From assembly GCF_001540865.1 (NCBI RefSeq), contig NC_033630.1:6192393-6256392 (forward strand): 64,000 nucleotides of DNA, in the 5' to 3' direction. The notes beneath the pieces were generated by a model. The model saw only the letters and a program-made list of their open reading frames with translations, searched no databases and was not told where the DNA came from. The stretch's first letter is position 1, and each line of letters opens with the position of its first letter. The stretch is from Ananas comosus. Taxonomy: Eukaryota > Streptophyta > Magnoliopsida > Poales > Bromeliaceae. The translations under genes and the position numbers were made by a program. Shown here piece after piece: positions 50,304 through 55,436 of the stretch.

Positions 50304-51938
50304 TTTGGGCTCTTTTTCTGCCGGTGGTGGCTGGTCGGAGAACAGCGACGTCGGCAAGGGTTGGAGGGAGGTGATGGAGGGTGGTGGCTTGAGGTTGGGG
50401 AGAGGGAGAGGTTTAGGGATTTTAGGGTTTTTTTTTTTGTTTTATTATGTGATAATTACAAAAGGACCCTCCTTTTACTATTCCTTGCTCAAAACTTCTC
50501 AGTAGCTGTAATTTGCATAGAAGTTCCTCTAGCTGTGAAAATCTCACATATTAACATATAAATGTCGCGTCTTTTACAAGAAAACCGCCCGACAAATTTG
50601 AAACTTTTATCTTCATGTTTGTGCAATTTTTGCACAACAGTCTCTGAATTTCATGAAACTTTAATCTACGCTTCCCCTTTGAGTCTATATGAGTCCCTTC
50701 ACTCGCTAAAACTTCAAAAATTTTCACATAATATGATTACTTCCTCACACTGTCCCTTTTTCCTATTTTGTAATAATAGCATTTTGGCCCTTCTAGTTCA
50801 CAATTTCTTATTTAAAACTCACAAATATGTTTCTCTTATAGGTCCCTCCACTTGAGAAACTACGCAATTCAACATATGAAATGTTGCCCTTTTTGAATAA
50901 AATTTCCGTTTTATCAGTGTAGCTGTTGTCCGATTTTTATCTCCGAAACATCACTTTATCACGCTAGATAGTATGGAAGTCTATTTCATAACCTACGACA
51001 CTGCCAAATCTTGAGAGGCAAATTTTTTTTTGTACCGTAAAAACTGTTCAATTATGTGATAATCCTCCATTTTTATAAAAATTATCGTAAAGAATCTTTG
51101 GATTTTACATCCTGGCTAACTGCTATTACTAGCAGAAATTATAGAAATTGTAGTCTCTCTAGATATAGAATATAAAAAGTACTGTGTGCATTAGCTGTCT
51201 CCGTGACATCATTCTTTGTGAGTTGCCCAGTCCCCAAGTCTGAACTGTAGTGTATACCACATCCCATTGTCTCTGTCTTGCAATATAGCTTCTAAATGAC
51301 CTTTATTCGTGTAAATATTCTGGTCAACGTGCTGAATAATGATACGGTGCAAACCTATAATGTAATTCACCTGATCTCTTCAAAATTGGGAAATATGCAA
51401 TGTTAAGTCACTAGTATTTTCTTGAAGGTCAATACTAAAATATGGTCCCACTGAAAACATGGTCTTGGGTGGGAGTAGTTGGATTTCAGTTGTTTTTGCA
51501 GGGAATGGCTATTCTTAAGATCTGAAATCAGAGTGTTTCTTCTTCGTTTACCGGTATACAAAATGTGATTGTACAGTTAAACAGTTGCTCATAGAGTTTT
51601 TGAGCGTTTTTGACGTGAAGTTTCTAACCTGGCTTCATCCTTGTGTTTTTCCACAGGAACCGAGAAATTTGGTACCATTAGGTGAATTTTGCCTCCCAGA
51701 AGTAAAAGGGGGCACACCTCCTTACTTTGACTTCACACGGCCAGTACAAGCCCGACTGATGGTTTTTAGATTGCTGGGCGATGTTACGGCCTTTGCGGAT
51801 GATATTTCTGAGCTGGACGGCTCGACTCTAAGGAACCTTCCTGTCGCTGCGGGCTTGTCCTTGTCGAATAGAATAAAGTTGTATTTTTATGCAGATCCTG
51901 CTGAGATGGGTAGAATCGCGAGTCTATCTTTAGTTTGA
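9760..51938 (+). CDS. SAC9: SAC9-type phosphoinositide phosphatase (SAC + WW domains), 5'-partial, spliced
   Basis: Eleven exons joined at GT-AG introns give about 1,439 codons ending in TGA at 51936-51938: 9760-9892, 10042-11264, 15529-15636, 15776-15946, 17129-17371, 20552-21004, 30171-30989, 32243-32440, 33602-34057, 34147-34377 and 51657-51938. The order and content match plant SAC9 (about 1,630 residues in Arabidopsis), a SAC-family lipid phosphatase with a WW domain inserted in the SAC region and a long plant-specific C-terminal part. In Arabidopsis it limits PtdIns(4,5)P2 in endomembrane and plasma-membrane compartments, and its loss gives a constitutive stress phenotype. About 200 N-terminal residues are missing and should lie left of the window. 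Two opposite frameshifts in exon 7 and a TGA in exon 8 interrupt the assembled frame, so it is either a damaged allele or sequence error. Introns range from 89 bp to 17.3 kb and are full of transposons. Confidence 0.93.
10042..11264 (+). CDS. SAC9: SAC9 exon 2: SAC catalytic core and WW domain
   Basis: Acceptor AG at 10040-10041, donor GT at 11265-11266. It encodes 407 whole codons. The [13 protein letters not shown] region lies at about 10123-10158 and the phosphatase P-loop CADSLDRT at 10653-10676 (catalytic Cys 10653-10655, Arg 10671-10673; CX5R-T/S as in active SAC phosphatases). A WW domain spans about 10821-10918 with its two signature Trp codons at 10836-10838 and 10905-10907 and the YIDHNT core. 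After it, SAC-domain sequence resumes ([17 protein letters not shown]). The WW insertion inside the SAC region is diagnostic of SAC9. No stops or frame breaks were seen, and all key catalytic residues are kept. Alternative donor GT at 11269 would add two codons including a TAG, so 11264 is preferred. Confidence 0.95.
12110..14953. mobile_element. Solo LTR of a large Ty3/gypsy-like retrotransposon, in SAC9 intron 2
   Basis: A 2,844-bp block begins TGTCATGCCCTGGGG and ends CTCACA, flanked on both sides by the 5-bp target duplication ATTAG (12105-12109 and 14954-14958). There is no internal coding domain, primer site or second LTR, so it is a solo LTR left by LTR-LTR recombination. The great length and the TGTCATGCCC start resemble LTRs of Del/Tekay chromoviruses, but the clade is an inference. 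ORFs inside it (for example about 13.7-14.5 kb) are accidental. Related sequence occurs at 44.1-48.2 kb. Confidence 0.85.
15529..15636 (+). CDS. SAC9: SAC9 exon 3
   Basis: Acceptor AG at 15527-15528, donor GT at 15637-15638; 36 codons, phase 0 on both sides. It continues directly from exon 2 into [19 protein letters not shown] and ends KKKDLIW, matching the SAC9 order right after the SAC domain. Confidence 0.93.
15776..15946 (+). CDS. SAC9: SAC9 exon 4
   Basis: Acceptor AG at 15774-15775, donor GT at 15947-15948; 57 codons, phase 0. It encodes the conserved [19 protein letters not shown] segment of the plant-specific SAC9 C-terminal region. The intron to exon 3 is only 139 bp. Confidence 0.93.
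16589..16801 (+). repeat. ~109-bp tandem duplication in SAC9 intron 4
   Basis: Units 16589-16697 and 16698-16801 both contain GTTTGGATTTAC, CTCTTGATTTCAG and TTAGAATTTAATGG. Divergence is moderate. No coding content. Confidence 0.8.
17129..17371 (+). CDS. SAC9: SAC9 exon 5
   Basis: Acceptor AG at 17127-17128, donor GT at 17372-17373; 81 codons, phase 0. It begins [17 protein letters not shown] and contains [15 protein letters not shown], both conserved in SAC9. Frame intact. Confidence 0.93.
18386..19316. mobile_element. PIF/Harbinger-type MITE (copy 1), SAC9 intron 5
   Basis: A 931-bp element with terminal inverted repeats GGGCGTGTTTGGTTCGGG... and ...CTCGAACCAAACGCGCCC, flanked by the 3-bp target duplication TAA (18383-18385, 19317-19319). 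The subterminal arms of about 100 bp also pair loosely and contain TAATCCTG words. The interior at 18600-19020 is a low-complexity run of AAATTT words. No transposase. A second copy is at 25591-26523 in opposite orientation. Confidence 0.88.
19317..20119. other. Intronic sequence, nothing recognised
   Basis: Ordinary AT-rich intron sequence of SAC9 without a supportable ORF or repeat, apart from a short direct repeat of CATGCCTGCATAGTTTG at about 19945-20000. Confidence 0.4.
20136..20286 (-). mobile_element. tRNA-derived SINE, SAC9 intron 5
   Basis: Read on the minus strand it starts near 20286, carries an RNA polymerase III A box (TAGTGCAAGTGG) and B box (AGTTCGAATCC, lying at about 20219-20229 on the + strand as GGATTCGAACT), and ends in an A-tail visible as the T-run at 20133-20143. 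It is flanked by a 16-bp direct repeat TGTGATACATCCCTTT (20120-20135 and 20287-20302), the target duplication of LINE-mediated insertion. Length ~150 bp is normal for a plant SINE. The intact duplication suggests fairly recent insertion. Confidence 0.87.
20552..21004 (+). CDS. SAC9: SAC9 exon 6
   Basis: Acceptor AG at 20550-20551, donor GT at 21005-21006; 151 codons, phase 0. It opens with [14 protein letters not shown], highly conserved in SAC9, then becomes Ser/Asn/Asp-rich (low-complexity linker with NVFDFLSGD and ELFDFLDSS words). Frame intact. Confidence 0.92.
21657..22039 (+). repeat. 191-bp exact duplication around a single N (assembly join)
   Basis: 21657-21847 and 21849-22039 are identical as far as can be read and are separated by one N at 21848. 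This is what an unmerged contig overlap looks like. The real locus probably has one copy. Confidence 0.9.
22068..22370 (-). pseudogene. hAT transposase C-terminal dimerisation fragment
   Basis: The minus-strand frame contains the hAT C-terminal dimerisation signature ([17 protein letters not shown] followed by [16 protein letters not shown]), then an acidic tail. hAT transposases cut and paste elements with 8-bp target duplications and dimerise through this region. It is separated from the upstream fragment at 22532-23116 by stops or frameshifts and possibly an intron, so it is a relic. Confidence 0.85.
22532..23116 (-). pseudogene. hAT transposase central fragment
   Basis: The 194-residue open frame carries the plant hAT pattern [12 protein letters not shown] near its start, followed by [19 protein letters not shown] and ERAKEAI, typical of the RNase H-like/insertion region of plant hAT transposases. 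The catalytic residues cannot all be placed. The BED finger and N-terminal part are not found within the element. Confidence 0.8.
23268..23420. repeat. Three GCGGTGAATnnTTCACCGC palindromes
   Basis: Near-perfect hairpins at about 23272-23296, 23336-23363 and 23393-23418, each with an AGCGGTGAA / TTCACCGCT-type arm. They match the module at 2.6-2.9 kb and are also preceded by a low-complexity TAATCCTATAAAA lead-in. Confidence 0.7.
24457..24992 (-). mobile_element. TRIM retrotransposon (terminal-repeat retrotransposon in miniature), SAC9 intron 6
   Basis: LTRs 24457-24610 and 24825-24992 both start TGCAACG(A/G)CCCGAC and end with GTTACA. They contain the shared GTGTAGGCCTCATATAAACT. A primer-binding site complementary to initiator-Met tRNA (TGGCTCTGATACCAA on the + strand, 24808-24822) abuts the right LTR, so the element reads on the minus strand. 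Target duplication is TTTAA (24452-24456 and 24993-24997). Total 536 bp, no coding capacity, mobilised in trans by other LTR elements. A poly-G run with one N (24983) sits in the right LTR. Confidence 0.92.
25591..26523. mobile_element. PIF/Harbinger-type MITE (copy 2), SAC9 intron 6
   Basis: A 933-bp element with ends GGGCGCGTTTGGTTC... and ...GAACCAAACGTACCC and TAA target duplications (25588-25590, 26524-26526). It has the same low-complexity AAATTT interior as the copy at 18386-19316, but its subterminal sequences match that copy in reverse, so the two face opposite ways. Confidence 0.88.
26584..27163. mobile_element. MITE with ~65-bp inverted termini set in TA/CT microsatellites
   Basis: (TA)n at 26584-26612 on the left and (CT)n(TA)n at 27162-27216 on the right. 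Terminal arms at about 26623-26690 and 27095-27161 pair: both carry CTTTCGAAAG, GTACG and CGATGATAGGAC/TCCATCATCG-type words in inverse order. No coding capacity. Similar to rice Micron-type elements, which sit in (TA)n; that comparison is an inference. Confidence 0.65.
27217..27445. mobile_element. Small MITE-like unit between TA microsatellites
   Basis: About 220 bp between (TA)n at 27186-27216 and (TA)n at 27446-27476. The ends are roughly inverse: GGCTGCTATGCTATCGATAG on the left and CTATTGATAGTATTCCAGCC on the right. Inside are CTTGGTGCTAT and ATAACTTGGTACTAT, again roughly inverse. No gene. Confidence 0.55.
27689..28336. mobile_element. GTGCCG-rich inverted-repeat element, SAC9 intron 6
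   Basis: Terminal inverted repeats of about 27 bp: CAAGGTTTTAAGTGCCCGTC... on the left and its complement on the right, directly after (TA)n. The interior has two tandem sub-units (about 27871-28000 and 28003-28130) rich in GTGCCG/CGGCAC words and a shared GTGTGCCGACACATAATAGCAT. Related copies are at 33296-33548 and 45270-45612. The 9-bp target duplication of the latter suggests Mutator-like origin. ORFs inside are accidental. Confidence 0.7.
28337..28745. repeat. Sequence related to 27477-27640, ending in a CT microsatellite
   Basis: About 28562-28711 shares with 27500-27640 the words TTTGGTTTCTAAATACTTCAA (one mismatch apart), TATAGAT(T/C)ATG and GAGCCCGTTTG. It ends in (CT)n at 28712-28741. 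This is probably one terminus of the same microsatellite-associated family as 26584-27163. No gene. Confidence 0.5.
28746..29636. mobile_element. Long-TIR element with GC-rich, coding-like interior (Pack-type candidate)
   Basis: Arms of about 115 bp pair in inverse orientation: 28748-28865 against 29515-29636, sharing (in complement) AGCTACTATAC, TCATAAG, TTTTAGCCATCA, GATCTGAT and GCTGATTAGTT. It lies between (CT)n/(TA)n tracts on both sides. The interior about 28980-29470 is much more GC-rich than its surroundings, with CCACCACC-type and GGTGGTGG runs, suggesting captured exon or promoter/5'-leader sequence as in Pack-MULEs. No protein family was recognised in the interior. Confidence 0.55.
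29637..29711. repeat. (CT)n(TA)n microsatellite
   Basis: About 50 bp of CT repeats followed by about 25 bp of TA repeats, directly right of the long-TIR element. Confidence 0.9.
30171..30989 (+). CDS. SAC9: SAC9 exon 7, with two compensating frameshifts
   Basis: Acceptor AG at 30169-30170, donor GT at 30990-30991. The first part (30171-~30253) reads [20 protein letters not shown] ... AEKDR in phase. From about 30256 conserved SAC9 sequence continues one frame over ([14 protein letters not shown] ... [20 protein letters not shown]). After about 30690 it returns to the original frame ([21 protein letters not shown] ... [14 protein letters not shown]). The net length change is a multiple of three. 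The segment holds clustered Cys pairs (CSQC, CKICC, CKNCC), suggesting a zinc-binding region; that role is inferred. No GT-AG intron of workable size explains either switch, so two small indels or sequence errors are the simplest reading. Confidence 0.88.
31010..31906. other. SAC9 intron 7, nothing recognised
   Basis: AT-rich intron sequence. Short ORFs here have no family features. Confidence 0.4.
31907..32208 (+). repeat. ~153-bp tandem duplication in SAC9 intron 7
   Basis: Units 31907-32059 and 32060-32208 both start TCCTGTAAATG, contain GTGTCATTTCAGTGCATGCTC and end CCTTAGTTTACAGTAGTATG. Divergence of several percent. Confidence 0.85.
32243..32440 (+). CDS. SAC9: SAC9 exon 8 (copy before the N), with in-frame TGA
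   Basis: Acceptor AG at 32241-32242, donor GT at 32441-32442; 66 codons, phase 0. It encodes [20 protein letters not shown] and a [15 protein letters not shown] segment, both conserved in SAC9. At 32411-32413 the frame has TGA; the second assembled copy has TGC (Cys) at 32611-32613, and SAC9 proteins have a Cys-Gly-Tyr there. The TGA is therefore either an allele-specific null mutation or an error near a contig end. Confidence 0.9.
32316..32714 (+). repeat. SAC9: 199-bp duplication around a single N, including most of SAC9 exon 8
   Basis: 32316-32514 and 32516-32714 are nearly identical (differences include TGA/TGC and one base near the N at 32515). The second copy starts inside exon 8 and has no 5' part of it, and its donor is at 32641. 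This fits unmerged contig ends; a real exon duplication is less likely because the copy lacks the acceptor. Confidence 0.88.
33296..33548. mobile_element. Relic of the GTGCCG-rich element family
   Basis: Degraded match to the right half of 27689-28336 and of 45270-45612: ACACATAATG, AAATATTTATTTTCTTTAGCA, then a GTTGGCACAATATGG word, ending in GATACTTAAATCTTGC. The left end is missing. It ends about 50 bp before SAC9 exon 9. Confidence 0.65.
33602..34057 (+). CDS. SAC9: SAC9 exon 9
   Basis: Acceptor AG at 33600-33601, donor GT at 34058-34059; 152 codons, phase 0. It encodes [10 protein letters not shown], a GKWDVKELI segment, then [17 protein letters not shown] and [14 protein letters not shown], a series conserved in the SAC9 C-terminus and resembling a beta-rich (discoidin-like) fold; the fold is an inference. 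Frame intact. Confidence 0.93.
34147..34377 (+). CDS. SAC9: SAC9 exon 10
   Basis: Acceptor AG at 34145-34146, donor GT at 34378-34379; 77 codons, phase 0. It encodes [19 protein letters not shown], then [19 protein letters not shown] and ends LYIQVSAVQ, all in SAC9 order. The intron to exon 9 is only 89 bp; the next intron is 17.3 kb. Confidence 0.93.
34378..35408. other. Start of the 17.3-kb SAC9 intron 10, nothing recognised
   Basis: AT-rich intron sequence without a supportable feature. The open frame at 34491-34814 has no family motifs. Confidence 0.4.
35409..35502 (+). repeat. 47-bp tandem duplication spanning the retrotransposon insertion edge
   Basis: Units 35409-35455 and 35456-35502 differ by one base. 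Each ends CATCCTATGTGATGCAA, that is host sequence, the CTATG target duplication and the first 8 bp of the LTR. Only the second copy continues into the LTR. Confidence 0.9.
35495..36395 (-). repeat. 3' LTR of element 2
   Basis: 901 bp, begins TGATGCAAACCGAG and ends GCTGCATCA on the + strand. It lacks a ~45-bp segment present in the right LTR near 41910-41960. It is flanked internally by CTCGAGAGGAAC (minus strand), a weak polypurine tract. Confidence 0.93.
36396..37848 (-). pseudogene. Element 2 integrase and chromodomain-like tail, fragmented
   Basis: Read from 37848 down: a zinc-binding N-terminal piece (HFGRDKTWD), a [12 protein letters not shown] region, and the catalytic core with [19 protein letters not shown] and an SITFDRD motif (D,D of the DDE triad). 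There is a stop after YHPQTDG near 37196, then the core C-terminal part and barrel region (37174-36836). After another break comes the chromodomain-like motif (YLVRW ... SSWISEAEL) at about 36430-36560. Integrase would insert the element cDNA; several stops and shifts prevent a full protein. Confidence 0.85.
37796..39367 (-). pseudogene. Element 2 reverse transcriptase - RNase H
   Basis: The 523-residue open frame has RT fingers/palm ([19 protein letters not shown] at about 38960-39020, [13 protein letters not shown]), the catalytic YFDD at 38681-38692, then a Ty3-type RNase H with [14 protein letters not shown] and the [18 protein letters not shown] end. All main catalytic residues of RT and RNase H are visible, and this is the best preserved part of the element. 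The frame is not joined to gag/protease or integrase because of stops on both sides. Confidence 0.92.
39631..40236 (-). pseudogene. Element 2 gag zinc knuckle and protease
   Basis: The open frame contains a CX2CX4HX4C zinc knuckle ([14 protein letters not shown], about 40010-40050), an acidic linker, and an aspartic protease core with [12 protein letters not shown] (DSG at about 39745-39753). It breaks near 39631; the continuation towards RT (39370-39630) is in another frame. Confidence 0.88.
40240..40951 (-). pseudogene. Element 2 gag
   Basis: It starts at an ATG at 40951 or 40945, about 140 bp inside the LTR. It carries a coiled-coil-like Gln-rich N-terminus and the retrotransposon gag domain ([30 protein letters not shown]). 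The first frame stops at 40400. The domain continues in another frame ([16 protein letters not shown] sequence) to about 40240, so one frameshift is present. Confidence 0.88.
41072..41084 (-). other. Primer-binding site of element 2
   Basis: Minus strand TTGGTATCAAAGC directly inside the right LTR. It differs by one base from the usual initiator-Met tRNA complement TGGTATCAGAGC, so tRNA-iMet is the inferred primer. Confidence 0.8.
41086..42032 (-). repeat. 5' LTR of element 2
   Basis: 947 bp, begins TGATGCAAACCGAG and ends GCTTCATCA on the + strand, followed by the CTATG target duplication. It includes the promoter region for the element, but no TATA position is claimed. Confidence 0.93.
42120..44097. 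mobile_element. ~2-kb GC-tipped inverted-repeat element, SAC9 intron 10
   Basis: The ends are inverse: GGGATTAAAGTGCCGCC on the left and GCACTTTAATCC on the right, both followed inwards by GTGCCG-rich sequence. The interior is AT-rich with a tandem array at 42290-42552. Flanks share only TGAAGG, so no firm target duplication. The GC-rich tip matches the tips at about 2019 and 5728; parts of the AT-rich interior resemble 0.8-1.3 kb in reverse. No transposase. Confidence 0.55.
42290..42552 (+). repeat. ~75-bp tandem array inside the GC-tipped element
   Basis: Four units each with TTTTTTGGGTACTTAAAGCA and GGTACAATGGCACTTTACC-like words; GGTACTTAAAGCATTGCC recurs near 42309, 42386, 42461 and 42536. 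Confidence 0.88.
45270..45612. mobile_element. Mutator-like MITE, GTGCCG-rich family
   Basis: Ends AAGGATTTAAGTGCC... and ...GGGCACTTAAGTCCTT, flanked by the 9-bp direct repeat AATCATATG (45261-45269, 45613-45621). The interior matches 27689-28336 and 33296-33548. A 9-bp duplication is characteristic of Mutator-like elements. No coding capacity. Confidence 0.75.
45938..46656. mobile_element. Inverted-repeat element with AGGCGC ends
   Basis: 15-bp inverse termini TGTTTGAAAAGGCGC (45938-45952) and its complement (46642-46656). The tips are rich in GCGCCTC/GAGGCGC words. The short ORF at 46189-46419 is not a recognised gene. A related, less regular unit lies at about 47020-47670 with the end word CCTTTTCAAACACTGG. 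Confidence 0.6.
47020..47670. repeat. Second, degraded AGGCGC-type unit
   Basis: It begins with GTGTGAGGCGTGCGCCTCAC and ends with GCCTTTTCAAACACTGG; the interior shares TTCGAGTTGTCGGGTTTTGAAT (two copies, 47076 and 47169) with the complement of 46443-46480. No gene. Confidence 0.5.
48500..51702 (+). repeat. 1.6-kb duplication around a single N, covering the end of SAC9 intron 10
   Basis: 48500-50096 and 50098-51702 are copies differing by scattered substitutions and small indels (for example the (GA)n run and T-runs). They are joined by one N at 50097. Copy 1 ends 46 bp into the last SAC9 exon. Both carry the acceptor TTTTTCCACAG. This fits two haplotypes or unmerged contigs rather than a real tandem duplication, because the join falls exactly at the shared end. 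Confidence 0.88.
50051..50096 (+). pseudogene. SAC9: Truncated extra copy of SAC9 exon 11
   Basis: 46 bp identical to the first 46 bp of exon 11 ([15 protein letters not shown]), preceded by the same acceptor and cut off at N 50097. Probably an assembly duplicate. Confidence 0.85.
51657..51938 (+). CDS. SAC9: SAC9 exon 11 (last coding exon)
   Basis: Acceptor AG at 51655-51656; 93 codons plus TGA (51936-51938), phase 0. It encodes [15 protein letters not shown], a YFDF segment, [11 protein letters not shown] and the C-terminal [20 protein letters not shown], the conserved end of SAC9. Frame intact. Confidence 0.94.
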   Translation, partial: EPRNLVPLGEFCLPEVKGGTPPYFDFTRPVQARLMVFRLLGDVTAFADDISELDGSTLRNLPVAAGLSLSNRIKLYFYADPAEMGRIASLSLV

Positions 51939-52560
51939 TCGTAAGCAAGGAATACGATCAAGGAATGATGTGGTTCATCACGTCTGTGCTGCGAAATTTA
52001 TCTATTTATTCATCTTCTTTTTCATTTTGTGTGAGTAGGATCGTATGCATACTATTAATTGGTGGGCGACAACAAACAATTTTGCTGGCAAATATGACAT
52101 GGGCGACAATACAAAAAAATTAGAGTTTCCACATGATTTTACATACACGGTGGGTCTGTCCCTCTTTTGTTGTAACTAATGAATAATCAAGAGTTCTTCC
52201 CAGAATGTTTATATTTCACCTTGCTGGAAGGTTTCTGCTACGTGAACATTTTGAATCTAATATAGTTGGTTGGATTACCATTTAAAGGGTAAGAGTATGG
52301 TCCTCAAGACTTTTTGATCGAACACTGTAAATTGGATGAAAAGTTCAGTTATACGTTTGATTTTGATGATGTTATGAATGTCTCAGAACGCGAAAGCTCT
52401 TGTCGTTTATTTTCGAGAGGGAATGGTTCGGTAAAACAGTGGAAAGAAAATTTGGGAAGGACAGCTGCGGTGGCCCTTTTCTGTTTTCCCCTTCCTCTGT
52501 CGTACCTAAAACACATTTTGTAGCAGTCCTAGATGAGATATGGTTTTAATTATTCATTAA
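51939..52560 (+). other. Likely SAC9 3' untranslated region and downstream flank
   Basis: No further SAC9 homology after the stop. A poly(A) signal cannot be fixed: AATAA-like words occur at about 52181-52190 and elsewhere. The ORF at 52314-52523 has no recognised family. Confidence 0.45.
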
Positions 52561-53193
52561 TTTGTTTGACCCACACTGCAAGCCTGAAGGTCTTGTGCTC
52601 CTGTCCTAATCATGTGAGGGGAGCTGCTGGTTCCTCATAATTATCACGACGTAAAAACTCAGAGAAGAGGCGCGCCAGGATTTGGCCCTACTCTGATATT
52701 TCTGTGTGTAGTTTTTTGTTTTCTTTGGACTGCAGCAAGATGTAAGACCATTTTTCGAGCTCTGTTTGATTGGAATTATGTCGGGTGTGGAACTCGAGGA
52801 ACTCTGTGATATGGGATAACGACGGTCTGTGAATTGTAGAGGGCATGCCAACTACTTTTTTTTTTTTTTTTTTAATTCTTCTGAGAAAAGGGCAGTGTGC
52901 TATTTGTTTCATTCAATAAGAGTATGAATTAAGTATAAATTAGGTTATATTAGTGAGGCAACGGAGCCTTGCAGAAAAACACCAAACGGCAAACAAAAAA
53001 TCAAAAAGCAACAAAAGCAAAAGCAAAAATAAAAACTGCAATTTACGGATTATGATACATCAACTGCTTTCGGCTATTATAGTGATCTTCCCAAAGGTCC
53101 CTCCCTTAATTTATGGATACCACTTAAGGTACTGTCTAAATCGTTTTCCAAAGTCTAGAATATTTTATTTTTTCTCTCCAACCACATGAGCCG

Positions 53194-53442
53194 CTAGGCC
53201 ATAGTAATCATTGTTATAAAGTCTTTCCTCTTTTTTGTAATATTTGTTGGCATTCGACAAGCTTCCCAAAAGTCTCCTATCGTCGTATTAGTTAGTAGAT
53301 GCAAGAGCAGGTATTTGACACGAACACAATTTGTAAATAGATGGTCTATAGTCTCAAATTCAATAGCACAGAGCACGTAGTTTGTTCCCCTTGGCAACCC
53401 TTTTTTTCGTAGATTATCAGCTAGAAGTGCTTCTTTTCTCAA
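53194..53442 (-). pseudogene. LINE zf-RVT (C-terminal Cys/His) fragment
   Basis: It reads ADNLRKKGL ... NYVLCAIEFETIDHLFTNC, matching the zf-RVT pattern at the end of plant LINE ORF2 (C...E...DHLF..C). The first usual Cys appears to be changed. It is part of the decayed LINE. Confidence 0.8.
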
Positions 53443-54479
53443 TACTAGCCAAATTAAGACCTTAACTTTCTTTTGTATATTCAGCTTCCAAATCTGTTTG
53501 GTGTTTCAATCTATAACTCTACTGTGCTTGAGGAAACCATAAAGTGATTTAACTAAGAACTATTGTGAGTTGGTCCATCTCTATTTGGCCAAGCCCTGTC
53601 CATTATCCACTGCTATGTTTACCAGTAACCCTTTGAAGCCATCTATCATATCGCCCTTCTCTTGGGACAGTGGTATGTAGCCTCTTAGAATCATGTCCCA
53701 TTTCCATCCTCCTCTTATAAAATAGTCCTACACCCAATAACTTTTGCATTGAATACGGTCATAAATAGTTGGAAAGGATGCCCATAGCAAGCAATAACCG
53801 CACCATACATCTGACGAAAAATTGATCCCCTTCCTGTCCTCTAACGTGAACGTCCCCGCACATCTAAAACTATTTGTTGCATATAGAACACTCTTCCACC
53901 ATTGTGAGTATGGCTGAAAACTTGCTCCTTTAAGACGCTTTCTCCTTTTATAGGATAGTGCCTAATCAACTTATTCCATTCAAGTTCGGCTCTGTAAAAA
54001 ATCTCCGCAATTATTTTGCTAGAAGATCAATATTTAAAGTCTCAGGACCCTTGATCCCAAGCCCATTGACTTTCTTTGTCATGCAGAGAGAGTTTCACTG
54101 GATCAGACAAAAGCCACCACTAACTATTGTGTTACCCTTCCAAAAGAAAGCCATTCTTTGTGCCTCAATGCGTCGTACAACTCATTTTGGGGCCCTGAAT
54201 GTAGAGAAATAGTACAAAAGGAGGTTCGAAAGCATTGAATCCACCAGAGTCGATCTGCCTCACTAGAAAAGCTTCGACTGCCATCCTTTAATTCTTTTTT
54301 TTGATTTTGTCTATGATTGGCCATCAATCCCCTCTTTTAAATTGTCTAATACTGAGGGGCAAATCTAGATACCAAGGTAAAAGAGTTTTGATTTATCCCT
54401 ATTTATCTTCAAACCTAAGGCCCATTCAAAGATGTGCATATAAATCGAAGGTTTTTCATGAATCTCTTTTTTGCCTTGC

Positions 54480-55436
54480 AGAAATATAACGTATCATCTG
54501 CATACTGAATAAGTGTTACCTTACTAACCTGCATAGGTTCTAATCCTCTAATCAAGTTATTCCTCTCTGCCAGTAATGTCATCCTTACTAAACTCTTAGC
54601 AATTATGAGAAAGAGAAAAGGAGAGAAAGTGGGTCCCTATGTCATACTCACAACTTTTCACTTTGATCCACTTGGTTCGCCTCCCGTCCACTAAAAGTGC
54701 AACACTAGCATTAATAGTATACCTATCTGCACCATTTGTGATCCGTTCCCAACCAAGTCATAATCTTTTTAAGGAATTGCCAATTAACCTTGTTGTAGCT
54801 TTCTCGAAATCAATTTTTACACCTACTCCTTCCGATGCTGATTTGGCGCCCTACATTAACCGTCTCAAATGAGTCAACAATTATGCAACTCTTTAGAAAC
54901 GCTGATTGAGAAGGTGAGATAATATCCTTCATTACCGTTTCCACTTTATTTGTGAGAACTTTCATTATTATCTTTTGCACTCCATTGATAAGACTAATTG
55001 GTCGAAAACCATTAGCACTATTAGCACCTTCTCTTTTAAGGGCTAGGCAAATATAGGAATAGTCAATAAGTCCCATGTTTACTCGACCTTCATAGAGTTC
55101 TTGAAAGATATGAAATATATCTTCCCATATAGTCTCCCAAAAAGTTTGGTAAAATAATACATTGAAGCCATTAGGCCCGGGTGGCTTTTCTTCTCCCAAT
55201 TGAAATATTGCTTTTTTAATTTCCTCTATAGTGAAGTGATGTGTAAGATTCTCTGAATTTCTAATAGCTCTTTCCCTAAAGAGCCTGCTCCAATCTCCAA
55301 TCAAAGAATATTTTTGTCTTGTCGGAGCAAAAATATTCTTGAACTTGTTATGAAAGATACATCTTCTCTTCATCTTGATGAAAATTTCTACCGTTATCCT
55401 CAATGACATCAATTGAGTTATAGCGACTTCGCCCAT
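54480..55436 (-). pseudogene. LINE reverse transcriptase fragments
   Basis: The largest frame (55436-54810) contains EEIKKAIFQL, PPGPNGFNVLFYQ, NGFRPISLING and SPSQSAFLK, the ordered motifs of non-LTR RT. The catalytic YADD lies further on in another frame at 54493-54504. RT would copy element RNA at the nicked target; breaks make it inactive. Confidence 0.87.

Noticed and set aside
51585..51656. Upstream extension of the last SAC9 exon at the in-frame ATG
   Set aside because: A strong acceptor (TTTTTCCACAG) sits at 51646-51656 and SAC9 homology begins right after it.
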